Below are positions 10,985 through 23,075 of a stretch of DNA of 64,000 bases, in pieces; positions within the stretch are counted from its first letter, which is position 1, and every line of letters begins with the position of its first letter. Both the position numbers and the translations under genes were made by a program. Source of the DNA: Pristionchus mayeri (Eukaryota > Nematoda > Chromadorea > Rhabditida > Neodiplogasteridae); contig BTRK01000003.1 of assembly GCA_036245805.1 (NCBI GenBank), positions 43,045,215 through 43,109,214 of the forward strand, read 5' to 3'. The notes below the pieces were generated by a model. It was given only the letters and a program-made list of their open reading frames with translations, was not told where the DNA came from and made no database searches.

Positions 10985-13900
10985 ATGGAGTCATACATCT
11001 TCTTCAAGGATAAGAAGGGCGTCATCAGGTGATTGATTATGATTATTTTTCAAATGTTTTTTTCAAATCGTATTCCGAAATTTATATTATGGAATTAAAT
11101 TAATATTCTTTCAGAGGACCCTACTCTGAACGAACAGTGCAGCAATGGTACAGGCAGGGACATTTCGAGGATATCTACAGTATCGATCATAAGTATTCGC
11201 CCAAAATTTCGGAGCCCTATATTTTTTAAACCGATTGCTCAATCAGGCTGAAATTTTAGCCGTAGATAGGAAATTCATCGAGGAATCTTATGAACTTATA
11301 GGCAAATCCTCTAATTTTTTCGCTCTTTCATAGTGATAACGCAATCACAATACACTTATTCGAAGTGGATTATTTACTCGGAGAAATTTTTTGTGCTTAC
11401 CGGATTATCTGAGGGTTGAGAGGTGTGATAAGCCTACCCAGAAAACAATTTTCAAGTTACTGCGACTTCGCGCCAAGTTGCTGCAGCCGCTCCAAATTCG
11501 AAGCTGCAAACTCATAACTTTGGTTCTAGGCAGCTAGAAACTAGTGCAAAGTAGAAAAATGATCCTTATTATGACCATAGATGATCACGAAGGTTTGGTA
11601 TCGATAGCTCATAATTTGCCCTCAAGGCAAGGAAAAGTCACTTTTTGGGATAGCTCAACTTTGGCGGCTTACTGTATCGAGGTCGAATTTGCATAAAACC
11701 TGGTTCCTGCACAGGAAAGTTCGAAAACCATCAGATAATCCATTCCCAACTTCTGGTTGGGTTAGCTTCACTTTCCGTACCGTGGCGATCGATTTACGGA
11801 CGCGCGCTCCTCTCAGAATGAGCGCGTCTCTCTTCACACCGCTCCCTCTCCACTCTTCCATCATGTAGGGAAATGAGGTGCGCTCAAGAGGAGCGCGCGT
11901 CCGTAAATCGATCGCCACGGTCCGGAAAGTGAAGTTAACCCAACCAGAAGTTGGGAATGGATTATCTGATGGTTTTCGAACTTTCCTGTGCAGGAACCAG
12001 GTTTTATGCAAATTCGACCTCGATACAGTAAGCCGCAAAAGTTTAGCCATCCCAAAAAGTGACTTTTCCTTGCCTTGAGGGCAAATGATGATCGATCGAT
12101 ATCAAACTTTCAGGGTCATCTAGTATCATAACAAGGATCATTTTTCTTCTTTGCACTAGTTCCTAGCTTGCCTAGAACCACAGTTATGAGTTTGCAGCCT
12201 CGAATTTGCAGCGGCTGCAACAACTTGGTGCGAAGTCGCAGCAACTTGAAAATTGTTTTCTGGATAGCCCTAAGGCACCTCTCAACCCTCAGAAAGTCAG
12301 GTAAGCACGAAAAATTTCTCCGAGGAAATAATCCATTTCAAAAAAGTGTTTTGTGATTGCGTCATCACTATGCAAGGGCGAAAACTTTTTGTGAGTTGCC
12401 TATAAGTTCAAAAGATTCCTCAATGAATTTCCTATCTACGGCTAAAATTTCAGCCTGATTGAGCAATCGGTTTAAAAAATATAGGGCTCCGAAATTGTGG
12501 GCGAATACTTATGATCGATACTGTATCCATTCTGCGTAAGTTATATATTATATTTTATCTACGCTCGGCGGCGCAACGAAAGACGAATAATTACTTTTGT
12601 GTTGTGATACAAGAGAGTTGACTCTCCTCACACTGAGGTCGGAATACGATAGGAAGGGGGGGGGGAATGTGGGGGATGGAGGTGCAAGCTAAACGAACAT
12701 AGCAAACCATTGCATTCAAATCATCCACCTATGTTTCTTAATAATATGCGAATATATTTTTCTATACGATTGATCATTTTCAGTTTTTGAACAATGAGGA
12801 CGAAATTCCGAACGAGTCGACTGCTTTCTGCACACTTGGTGAGCAAGTTTCATATCATTAGATTCTTCCTATTTTTTTCTAAAAAAACTTGAAATAATAT
12901 TTTTGGTTAATTATATCCGACTATATGTAATTCTTTATAGAGGAACTGGTATCGGCAATAGGAATCGGCTGTCCGTTCAGAAGAATAGACCCGACCCAGG
13001 AGGTGATCAGCGACCATCAGAAGCTGCGATTGGAGAAGCTAGAAAAGGTAAGGAAGGAATCAAAGAAAAAAAGTTTACTCATCTCAAATTTCCCGTTTCC
13101 AATGAACAATCAAGTAGATTATTTTTGCTTGGGTGTGAACGAGGGCATTTTAATTGAATATATCTCGCAATTATGCGTATTTGCATGGAATCATATGTCA
13201 GTAATGATAAATTCAGGATCTGGCCGATCTCCGAGAGAAAGTTGTGACTATGGACGCTCTCGAGAAACGATTGCAGGAGTGTGCTGAAAGACTGGCGGTC
13301 AGTGTCCTTTTGAACATAAAAATATACACGCAAGTCACCGGACACTTTTGGAATGGGTTTGAACTTTTTGCTCAGGAAATATATCATTCTGAGGCTAGAA
13401 CGTTATGCACCGGATTCATCGGTAATTTTTCTTTCTGATATTGGGGTATGATGCAATAGCCTAGTCATTACATAGTGATGACGCAATCAAAATGTACTTT
13501 TTCAAAATGGGATTATTCATACATATATTTTTTCCTGCTGGCCAAACTTTCCGAGGTTGGAGTCATGCTCGAGGCCTACCTAGAAACATTTTTTGAGGTT
13601 GCTGCGCGACCACACATTTGTTGCAGCCTTGCTGCAAAATCGAGGTCGGAAATTCAGCTCTCGGCTCCTAGTCCAGCTAGAGACTCGGTCAAGGCATCAA
13701 AATGATCGTCATCATGATCCCAGATTATTCTGAGAATATGAAAATAATATCTTGTAATTTGCCCTCAGGGCATGAAAAAATCTCTTTTTTACATGACCAT
13801 TTTTTGGACAACCATAACTTTGTGGGAAAGTTAGGTAAAAATCTTATTTTTGTACAGGAATGTTCAAAATGTATTAAATGACTGATGTTCCACTTTTTAG

Positions 13901-16900
13901 AGCGATTGGATATCGTTCCTGCCCATGGTGTGCGTTTTCCCGAGGTATACTAGTCGGGAAACACCCTGTTTAACACTATGGGCGAGAGAGTACAGACGAC
14001 GAGAGTGCGTAAACACGGTGATACTAGACCCTAGTATACCTCCGATAAAAGCACGCCGCGGGCAGGAAAGATATCCAATCGCTCTAAAAAGTTGGAATTC
14101 GGTTCTACAATACATTATGAGCATTGCTGTGCATAAATCAGATTTTTACCTAACTTTCCCACAAAGTTATGGTTGTCCAAAAATGGTCATACAAAAAAGT
14201 GATTTTTCATGCCCTGAAGATAAATTTCGAGATATTGTTTTCACCTTCTGAGGATCATCTGGGATCATGATGACGATCATTTTGATGCCTCAACCGAGAC
14301 TCTGCTTGACTAGGAGCCGAGATCTGACTTTCCGACCTCGATTTTGCAGCAAGGCTGCAGCAAATGTGCGGTCGCGCAGCAACCTCAACATTTTTTTCTA
14401 GGTAGGCCTCGGGCATGACTCCAACCTCGGAAAATTTGGCCAGTAGGAAAAAATCCATGTAAGAATAATGCCGTTTTGAAAAAGTAAATTTTGATTGCGT
14501 CATCACTATGTAATGACTAGGCTATTGCATCATACCCCAATATCAAAAAGAAAAATCTCCGATGAATCCGGTGCATAACGTCCTAGCCTCAGAATGATAT
14601 ATTTCCTGAGCAAAAAGTTCAAACCCATTCCAAAAGTGTCCGGTGACTTATGGGCGCGACTGTATGTTAGATAATTGTTCAGGAATTCGACCTCAGCTTT
14701 GCTGATAATGGCTCAGAAGCTGCGAGAAGTTCTCCAGAAGAGCCAGAAGATACAGATGCGAACGAGAATGAAAATGAAAATGGAACAGCGGTGAAGATAC
14801 GCTGGAAATCGTGCATGAAAAGGTTACACTTCGGACTTTGTCATTTTTTTGCTTTTTTTTAATTTCAGGAATGGCACAATCCCAACATTTTTGATGAACT
14901 TCTCAATCAAGAAATTAGATTTGGCGAAATGACGATTGATGAACTGGACGCCATCTATCAGAAGTATGGCAAGGAAGAGGAGGTGAAAAACCATGGCTTC
15001 GTGTATGCGTTATGTGTTTTTGCGATGTCTTCTGCGAAATGTGAACTAAAATTACTAAAATGAGAATTTATAAAAGAGATCACACATGTTTTCAGTTTGG
15101 AATGAGACTCTTTGCACTTGTTCAAAACGCATTCGAAGTTTTTTCGTCAGGAAAATTCGACAGCTGGGGGCAGCGAATATGGAGAAACAATGAGTATATA
15201 TTGAATTTTTTTTGAAAACAACTTATTTAGTGTAAGCCACTTATTTCTTGCAAAAAAATATTTATTACTGGAAAATTACCAATTTCAATTGAACATGAAC
15301 ACAATGAAGCTTGTTATGCATATTCTTTACAGCTCCCGAGTGGGAAAAGTTTCAACAACTGAGCCTCTCGGAAGGTTTCAATCAACGAGTCAAGAGTTTC
15401 CTTATTGAGAAATTGAAGCAGAGAGAGGTGAGTTGATAAGTCTTTTCCCATTTCCGATCATTAGCAAACGCTGAAGTTTTCTGTTCGAGCAGCTACACAC
15501 GGCGTTTTACCGCCAAAACGTTTGAAACATTATTGCTGGGAAACAGCCCCGTTTGCACCGCGTATGCAGGGTTGGCAAATTGCCAGGTGCTGAAATTAAA
15601 ATACCGTATCTCTGGGACAAAACCTAAATGACCAAAAGCTCAAAAAATCAAAGCTGTCTTGGAAGTTGAGATAGGAACTTGGGAGATGTTGTATTGTCAC
15701 CAGTATGCCCTCCTCTACATCACCGTAGTTAAATCGTCTAACAAAGCGATGTTGAGTTTCACTCCTCACCTATGCGGGGTTCATGGTCTAAAACTGCCAA
15801 TATGGGTGGAAATTCATGGTTAGATAAACACCACATAAGGCAACCAATCGGTATTATAGTGTCCCAGAAACGACTGCTACCAAGTGACATGGGACATGAT
15901 TGATTGCGATATTTGATGTTTATCTAACCATGAATTTCCACCCAAATTCGCAAATGTAGACCATGAACCTCTATACATAGGTGAGGAGTGAAACTCAACA
16001 TCGCCTAGTTAGACGATTTAACTACGGTGATGTAGAGGAGGGCATACTGGTGACAATGCAACAACTCCCAAGTTTCTATCCCAATTTCCCAGCGAGCTGT
16101 GATTTTTTGAGCTTTTGGTCATTTAGGTTTTGTCAGCCCCCCATCTCTCTTGCAGTTCTCTCTCTTTCGCTGTCCTCTCTTTCTCTCGCTTCCCCCCTTT
16201 AGAACGCCGTGCTACAATCGTGTCAAAAGACAACCTACTCTGTCCTAGCTTTTCTTAGCAGCGTTCTATGAGTTGGTGATTTAATTTCAAGATTAATATC
16301 TAATACAAATATATTTTTTGCAGGAATCGTTTTATTGTTCTCTCTGTAAAATGCACCTCTTCAACCACAGACAAGCACTTATTCATTTTTGCAGCCCCTA
16401 CCATGGGGAACGCGTATGTTTTATTATTATACCTGATTTTTTACATTATTTTTTTTTAAATTTTTCTTGATTGTATTTTTATTTATTTTAATAGTTCATC
16501 CATAGATTCGCTCTTTCTTCACTTTATTCAATTTGAAAGAAATTGTTAGGCGATTTTGAGAAGTACTATTACGACACATATTTCATATCATTCAGGAGAC
16601 TCCTGCAGTCAAAGCATGCGGTATTGGATTCTACCGAATCATTCTTCAAGTCGTCTCCCACTTGCAAAAGAAGTGAGTGATTTTTAATAATCATTTAATA
16701 AGAATTATTTTTTTATTGGAATAAAGTTTTTTTTGAAAAAAACTCGATGTTTGCGAAATTTACGGAAACATTTTGATTCATCCCAATGGTTCATTATTCC
16801 ATTCATTTCAGCTGGTTCGCGCACGACTTACTGACCGACAGCGAACGAATCATGGCGTATGTTAAACACTTTTTAATATGATCATTACAAGATTTTCTCT

Positions 16901-19900
16901 TCAGTATTAATCTCTCTGCTGGTCTTTCTTTTTTCATTGCAAATACTTATTTCAGAAGCGGTGGAGTTCTCGAGGATACGACTCATCTGAATGGACTGCG
17001 ACCCACCAAGCAGTTTTTCCTCAAATTCTGTACGAAGAACAGCCGCCTCTGCAATAATTCAAAGTATGCCAATCCTCTAGTGGCGATGAAGGTTAGTGTT
17101 TCATGATTACAAAGTGATTACAAAGTTTCATGATTTGTCGATGATGTTTGATGTAGATTGGATGTTCATTTTACGTATCCTTTCCAGCGTCTTACATTAT
17201 CGTTGATCTCTGAAACACACATAAATCTTACTCTTCTCAGGGCGAAGTTGGTCGGAAGGCGATGGCAGAACTGGACGAGTATCTCGGTAAGGCACAGGCA
17301 AGATATCTCACTCATTCTGTTGTTTATTAATGGCCATACGGAATCCCATTTCCATTTGACAGATGAGCAAACGAAAGTAATACGATTACGCACCGATTTA
17401 GCATCATTTCCTTTTACTGTTGACGTTTTTGAGAGTGTAGTCACAAGATTGACTCTTTCGGTGATAGGTCGAATGATAATTATGAAGTTATGCTGCATTT
17501 GAATATTTGATATATCACTTTTTCAGTAGAGTTCGTAATTCGGGCCTTCGTTTCTTCAGTTTACGCACTCTCTAAACCGGTCGAGCGAGAGAGTGTGCAA
17601 AATGAAGATACCGTGGTATCGTTTCTCGAACGCTATCTTTCAGACGTTCTGCTTTGCATGCTGTGCGCGCACGGGAGAGCGAGAAGGATTGTACACTCAT
17701 CTGATCAGCTACCATCATATCGAACACATCACTCAGGTACAATCAAAATGTCTGAGCATTTCTAGGATTTTATTAGGGTGTCCCATAAGTTTCCGGACAT
17801 TATAAACATTTTGCTTTCTAAGTTAGATATATAATCTAACAACATTCTACCATAGACTATTTGAAAGTGTGTGATACTACTTTCAATATAAATCATTAGA
17901 CCAACATAGCTGGTTCTTTTGGAGAGTGCTACATATTTTTGAACAAAATATAGCAAAATCCAAAAAAATGATTTTTTTGAATTATTTTGCTAATGGATGT
18001 AAGTTGAAATGCAATTACAGTCTTTAATTAACACACAGGTATTCAATAATTTCAGGCGCATTCCTGATATCTGGATTTGCTTTGCTTCAGCGATACGAAA
18101 TTTGTTTTTTTGCAAAGTGTCTTCAAAGGCATTGCCTGGTTACGTTCTAAAAACAACCTCAAAAAGTTGAGAAAATATTATAATCACTTTTAAAGTTGTT
18201 TTTGATATAAAAGGTTAGCGAAGGTCTAAAATATGCTCGAAAATATTCAACTAACCCTAAAAGTGTAAACTTGATTCTCGATTTTTCCATTTTCCTACTA
18301 CTGGAATGGCAGTACAACCGATGTTAATATATTAGTATATACACAGTAAGATATTGATTACACCACACACATCTGGCTCTCCTAGAATCTCGCGGACAGG
18401 TAGCGGAAAAGCAAAACGAAGTGCTCAAAAAATGAGCATTTTCAAAGATTGCATCATCACTATGCTATGGATACATCGGATAATGGCATTATGTAACAAT
18501 ACACCCTCTGCCACTAACTATACGCAAGTATTTCAAATCCTAACTCCAATGGCTAATGTAGTAGATGGATTGGAAAAAAAGTCCGAGAACTTATGGGACA
18601 CCCTAATAAATTGGTTAAAGACATTAACCATACAGGGTGCGAGAAAAGTATTGTGACATATTTCAGTTAAGCCCCACTTGGTGCGCAGTGTTTTAATTTC
18701 TCCCAATTTTTTGCACCATGTACCTTAGCTGTGTAGCTATTTAACGCTCAAGTATCAAACAAATATTTCTTTTAGATTACGAGGTTTAATTTATTTAAAA
18801 AATTAGTGAAAAAAACGATCCGGTTTCTCTCACTGCATGAGTCGCATTCTTTAATGCCGTATTACAACAACGTAATAGGTGGTCCATTATTTTTTCCTAA
18901 GAAGGGCACTTGTGCATGATTCTAAATATGTGCCCATTTAATTTGGGGATTTGGTTGTACAGCTAAAAAATATTTAAAAGTAAGCTGTGACGATCGGCCC
19001 TCGAAAAAATTTTCTCGAATAAATATGCCGCGTCCATCAAATACGAATGGTAGAAAAATATAACCGTAAGTATTAGGTTGTTCGGAAAGTTTCTTTCTTT
19101 TTTCATGTATGGACATTTTTCACTTCTCCTTTATTAAACCTTGACCAATCATCTTATGGTTTTTGTAGTTGATCTGGGCTTGGATACTCTCTATACCAGC
19201 CAGTAGTGTATATCGTTTCGATCAATAGATCTTGAGCAAAGGAGGTCCGAAGTTAGCCCAGTCGACTTTTCTCCGAGATTTTTAAGGGCGCACATTTCTT
19301 TGCAGAATAGAGATAGGAATACAAATGACCCAATATTGTGAAGTACGTCAAATAGGGTTATTAGTAAACATAAAGTTTTAAATCTAGCACGTATTACCTT
19401 ATCTAGCGAAGCGTCGATTGGATATTCCCCACAACGATTTGTTTATCGAGCAGAATTTTGAACTTATAGTGCTTCCCCGATCAACCTAGAGAAGAAAGCG
19501 ATTGTTATTTGTGAAGTACTTTACATGGCCACTTGCTATCCCTAATTATTAGGTTGGTGCAAAAGTTTCTTTACAAAATTACTTCCCGAGTTTTCGTGCT
19601 ATATCTTGCTTCACTGTTGCGCAATCTTGATGGGGTGTTTCTTATTATATTAGTAGATGTATACTCTCCATAGCGCACCTTTGCTCAATCCTGCTCGTTC
19701 GGGTGTTTAGGCGGGGTAAGATACAAAAGTCAAAAAATTCAAATTTCCTCCGGATTATAGATTATTTCTCTGCAAACTGTAATGATTATACCACAATGAC
19801 AGCATTTTCGTAACGCACATTCACTGGGAAGTATATTGTCTGAACTGCGCCAGATCAGTCATGAAATAGCTTGCTAAGGGAGAGTCGATTTTCGGAAACA

Positions 19901-21780
19901 TCAATTCTTGAAACTAGTATAATTTTAATAATCGTGCTCTACAATTTTGCCGGATGAGCAATTGGTCCCATTTATAGCTAAATCAGAAGAAACTATTATG
20001 TTAATGCTCCAATAGAAAAATGGTCATGATTCATTGTTCCTCTCAAGGGCAACACTTTTCAAAATGATGATTTCGAAATTGGATCAACGGAATCGGTCTT
20101 TTCCACCTCATAAGATTTCCACGAGATTGCAATACCACAAGTTCAAGGGTTCGGCGGACACGTCAACTGTTATTGATCAACTTATCAAAAGAATGAAAGT
20201 GCTATTCCGTTCACTTAAATTATATGATAATTTTTGCGGAATACCCAAAAAACGCGAATTTTGCGAATTTTCGATTAGCACTATTTTTCCCGCGATCGAC
20301 GTAAGATCGATTCGATATAAACCAATGATTGTGGTACATCTATGCTGCCTCAAATGATGCCTGAGTAGTTTTTGGAACAAGTAAAGCAATTACGAGAAAA
20401 CTTCGAAAATACCTTGTAAAGAAACTTTTGCACCAACCTAATAGGTGGGGATCCAATTACGTATTCAAGAGCAGGCTTTCATCAGAATATGTATGCCAAA
20501 ATTTGAACATCGAAATGGTGACATATTGATATCTCTCGTCTCTCTCGAAGCTTGAAAGCCTGGTTTTTCTATGTTATCATTAATATCAACTCTTGCCCTA
20601 TCATACGTTAACGGCTCAATATTGGTAGGCATCTTGTTCTCGGGAAGAAATTACCCAACAAAAAACACTGAAATTCTGTTTTTTGAGGTGTTTTTGGCAT
20701 TTGCTAACTTTTGATATTTTTCCTAGCCTGCTATATGACCGAAATGCGATTTGAACATACTGTAGTATTCCACCACCAAGGCCCTTACATATACCATAGA
20801 CACAATAACTGAAGTCGAATGCCACAAGAATTGGCATGACAAAAATAAAAGAAAGAAACTTTCCGAACAACCTAATATTATGGTGCACGACCATTCAGAA
20901 GTGCAAATATGCTTTCATTTTCAATTGGGAAAGCGAATCTGCTTCTGTACAAGTTTCGAACCTGTCCCAAGTTTCGTTTTCAGCCATATTTTCACATGTA
21001 TGGTTCAGTTATTTAAAACGTATTTTCATTCAGTTTGACGTTATTAAAATTCATAATTCGGTCCTCGCATACAACATACAAGTTTATATCTCAATATATG
21101 GATGCTGAGAAAGAAATTCAAAAATGTTATTTTTCAAAAAGATAATTCCGTATCAAAGTGTGATGCAGATATTTTCATATTTCTCCGTTTCCTGATATCA
21201 TATTTCTGCCTAAACAAATATACTTTAAAGAGGAATGGTTGCTCTCTATATTCAAGTTGTGAAAGTGAGGGAATTATTATCCGAAGATTTACTATTATTA
21301 ATTAAAGAGAAAAATCAGCTGCGGGCCAAGGGTACATTTTTTCGAACTTGAAAATCGAAAAGCTCTGAAAGACAAAATCGATAGATGGGGAACTGTGATA
21401 AAATTTTGGAGGTACTGTTCGCAGGCATACAATGGCGAAAGCAGAAATCTATGCTATCATTACTTCGCGAGATATTACATAAAAGACTTGTCACCATACT
21501 TTTCTCGCACCCTGTAGAAAGCCGAAGTTTGCTTGACTTACGATTCCTCGAATGTTCTCTCTAAATATCACTGTCTCTCGCTCACTCTGATCGATGAGAG
21601 AGCGTGTGGTTTGAAGAGAGTAAGACGATTCCTCCTTGCATTGCATGTACTAGTTACAGAACGAAAATCTAATTACAGAACGGACTGAAGTACCTCACAA
21701 CGATCGTCAACATGCAGAGAAGGGACCTCATCTTCGACGGAATTGTCGAAGATATCTACTTCAAGAATAAGTCGACTTGA
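10985..21780 (+). CDS. GYF-domain protein with two C2H2-like fingers, 17 exons, possibly decaying
   Basis: Exons: 10985-11028, 11115-11177 plus 12526-12535 (split by a transposon), 12784-12838, 12941-13047, 13217-13297, 14683-14822, 14869-14982, 15096-15193, 15333-15427, 16324-16413, 16596-16672, 16812-16856, 16956-17091, 17241-17286, 17363-17376, 17644-17736, 21679-21780. They total 1410 bases, about 469 residues. Residues 1-75 form a GYF domain (YIFFKDKKG, IRGPYSERTVQQWYRQGHF, ending GCPF); this fold binds proline-rich peptides. A coiled coil and an acidic NENENE stretch follow, then a finger with YCSLC...H, and later FCFACC...HLISYHH. The frame breaks twice: exon 6 is one base short at about 14790, and the 15193/15333 junction carries one base too many. 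Together with an element inside exon 2 this suggests a pseudogene, unless the indels are assembly errors. The cellular role is not deducible. Confidence 0.8.
11178..12523. mobile_element. Tc1-type fold-back inside an exon of the GYF gene
   Basis: The ends CAGTATCGATCATAAG (11178) and its reverse complement (ending 12523) start with the Tc1-like CAGT and are flanked by TA (11176-11177, 12524-12525). The two halves pair over nearly their whole length, about 620 bp each. Removing the element with one TA restores ...GAT ATC TAT CCA TTC TGC and the following GTAAGT donor in frame. The centre contains the 'gcgcgctcctct'/'aggagcgcgcg' hairpin. Confidence 0.9.
13327..14662. mobile_element. Tc1-type fold-back in a GYF-gene intron
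   Basis: The right end reads as the reverse complement of TACAGTCGCGCCCATAAG. The left end has small deletions (TACACGCAAGTC). Long arms pair from 13336 to 14650, including repeated 'caatcaaaatgtact' and 'gacctcgattttgcagc' blocks. The internal sequence is related to the elements at 40.9-43.1 and 52.1-52.9 kb, so it is the same family. The insertion lies between exons 5 and 6. Confidence 0.82.
15600..16135. mobile_element. Fold-back element in a GYF-gene intron
   Basis: The left arm at about 15600-15840 pairs with about 15895-16135 (shared blocks 'gatgtagaggagggcatact', 'tgaggagtgaaactcaaca', 'ccatgaatttccaccc'). The motif 'gaaactcaa...atcgcc' recurs at 42.1, 55.9 and 59.5 kb, so a related family is spread through the window. 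Confidence 0.75.
17527..17643. mobile_element. Short hairpin MITE (TTCGTAATTCGGGCC family), abutting a splice acceptor
   Basis: A hairpin of about 115 bp with ends 'gttcgtaattcgggcc' and 'tttctcgaac' and centre 'accggtcgagcgagagag'. Copies lie at 32764, 56702, 58944, 60786 and 62951. Here the right end runs into 'gctatctttcag', the acceptor of the first C-terminal finger exon at 17644. Confidence 0.75.
17773..18606. mobile_element. Mariner-like MITE (TIR TTAGGGTGTCCCATAAGT)
   Basis: TTAGGGTGTCCCATAAGT at 17773 is matched by its reverse complement ending at 18606, with flanking TA on both sides. The 834-bp length and absence of a transposase ORF make it non-autonomous. It lies in the last intron of the GYF gene. 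Confidence 0.85.
19073..20875. mobile_element. Middle element of the nest, mariner-like (TIR TTAGGTTGTTCGGAAAGT)
   Basis: TTAGGTTGTTCGGAAAGT at 19073 has its reverse complement ending at 20875, with TA flanks. This is a classic mariner-family end. Removing the inner element leaves about 0.91 kb without a transposase. Confidence 0.88.
19549..20441. mobile_element. Innermost element of the nest, mariner-like (TIR TTAGGTTGGTGCAAAAGT)
   Basis: TTAGGTTGGTGCAAAAGT at 19549 and its reverse complement ending at 20441 match the widely known mariner terminus. TA flanks are present. It is 893 bp long. The ORF inside (20034-20357) does not resemble a transposase. Confidence 0.9.
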
Positions 21781-23075
21781 GATAATAACAATTCATTAAT
21801 TTATATCATTGATAACAAATTTTTTGACTTATTTGTTTCGAAATTGTGAAGGATGACTAATTCAAATGAGTTGGCATTTCAGAAATAAATTTCGTAGTAT
21901 TAGTATATTATTTGTTTTATAATATTCTCGTAGAAAATCAGATATTTATTTCCTTTTCGACCAAGAATATGTAGCCCTACGAGCGAGCGATTCCCCGCAT
22001 TCCCCACAGCAAGGGATGAGATCGGATGTTAACAAGAGTAGAGAGATCAAGAAGCGGTCCTGCTGACCAGGGGGGGAAATTAGCGAGAGAGATAGTGATC
22101 CTAGGTCGTCACGTAATACATGACAACCAACCCCGTAAAGTGCGAGCAACAGTATCTGTATTAGGCAAATCCAAGTAACGGAGAAGTAGGACGATTAATT
22201 GAGTCTTTCCTCGTCTTCTCAATCTTGAATTGCTTGGCGGCGAAGTCTGCATTGACTCATGACATTTATTCATCACCTTGAGTCTCCTCGTAATTCGGGT
22301 AGTTGTATCGTTATTTTGCACACTTGTTGCGAAACCGGGAATGTTTAGAATGAGGCGATTACCCCAATTACACACACTACCGCTCACCAGCGAGGAACTG
22401 ATTAAGACCGTCGTCTTGAACCTTGGGGATCGATCCCTTTGAACCTCCCAACTGCAATCGATTCACTCCGTATCGCTCCTCTTTAATGTATTCATTCTGT
22501 GTATTTTGAGTTCAAAAAACACAATAGGTTATAGAAGAAACGGATGTCTGATTCGAATCGGTTGGTTACTCTGACGGCGCATTTTCCAACGGCCTCTTCG
22601 TAAGTCATTGGAGAATATTGTGCCTTGTAGCACTTGTCACGGAATCGAGTCTGGTTGTTGGGAAATGACCATTACCACGTTGTCATCTGCGATATTCACA
22701 GATCATAATTCAGGCCACCATGCCTTCCCAGACTCCCCCAACCGGTTGAGTCGCACGACCGAGTATGGGATTAAGAACGTGGTCTTGTTTCTCAAACACT
22801 AGGGTAAAGGAAGTATTTTGCTTTAGTGTTGGAAATAACGATACCGCTATTCCTCTCCCTCTGATTATCCGAAAACAATTAATGCATTTATCACAACAAC
22901 ACACCGAAGCGAATTTGCAACGGTGAGCTTTGCATGCCTGTCATTGACACTCTCGCGCGGAAAGCGGTGCGTGACTACCATAGTCTCGCGTCCACAAAAA
23001 CACGCGTGATCTAGTACTCTTCTCATATTCATTCTTAGTTTTCTGCCCTCCTCAGCTCTCCACCTCCCATTCAAA
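21781..23075. other. Intergenic region between the GYF and RRM genes
   Basis: I see no gene here. It holds AT-rich sequence to about 21950, then mixed unique sequence with short purine-rich runs. Candidate promoter sequence for the RRM gene lies in the last 250 bases, including GC-rich patches near 22950-23000 ('cgcgcggaaagcg', 'acacgcgtg') and a pyrimidine tract before the start. Confidence 0.4.

Larger units (their letters stand above)
18633..21514. mobile_element. Outer element of a three-level nest (TIR CAGGGTGCGAGAAAAGTA)
   Basis: CAGGGTGCGAGAAAAGTA at 18633 pairs with its reverse complement ending at 21514; TA flanks at 18631-18632 and 21515-21516. The element contains the complete element 19073-20875, so its own length is about 1.08 kb. 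No transposase was seen. Confidence 0.85.

Noticed and set aside
20034..20357. 107-codon ORF in the innermost mariner-like element
   Set aside because: No similarity to mariner transposase motifs that I can see; element too short for a full enzyme.
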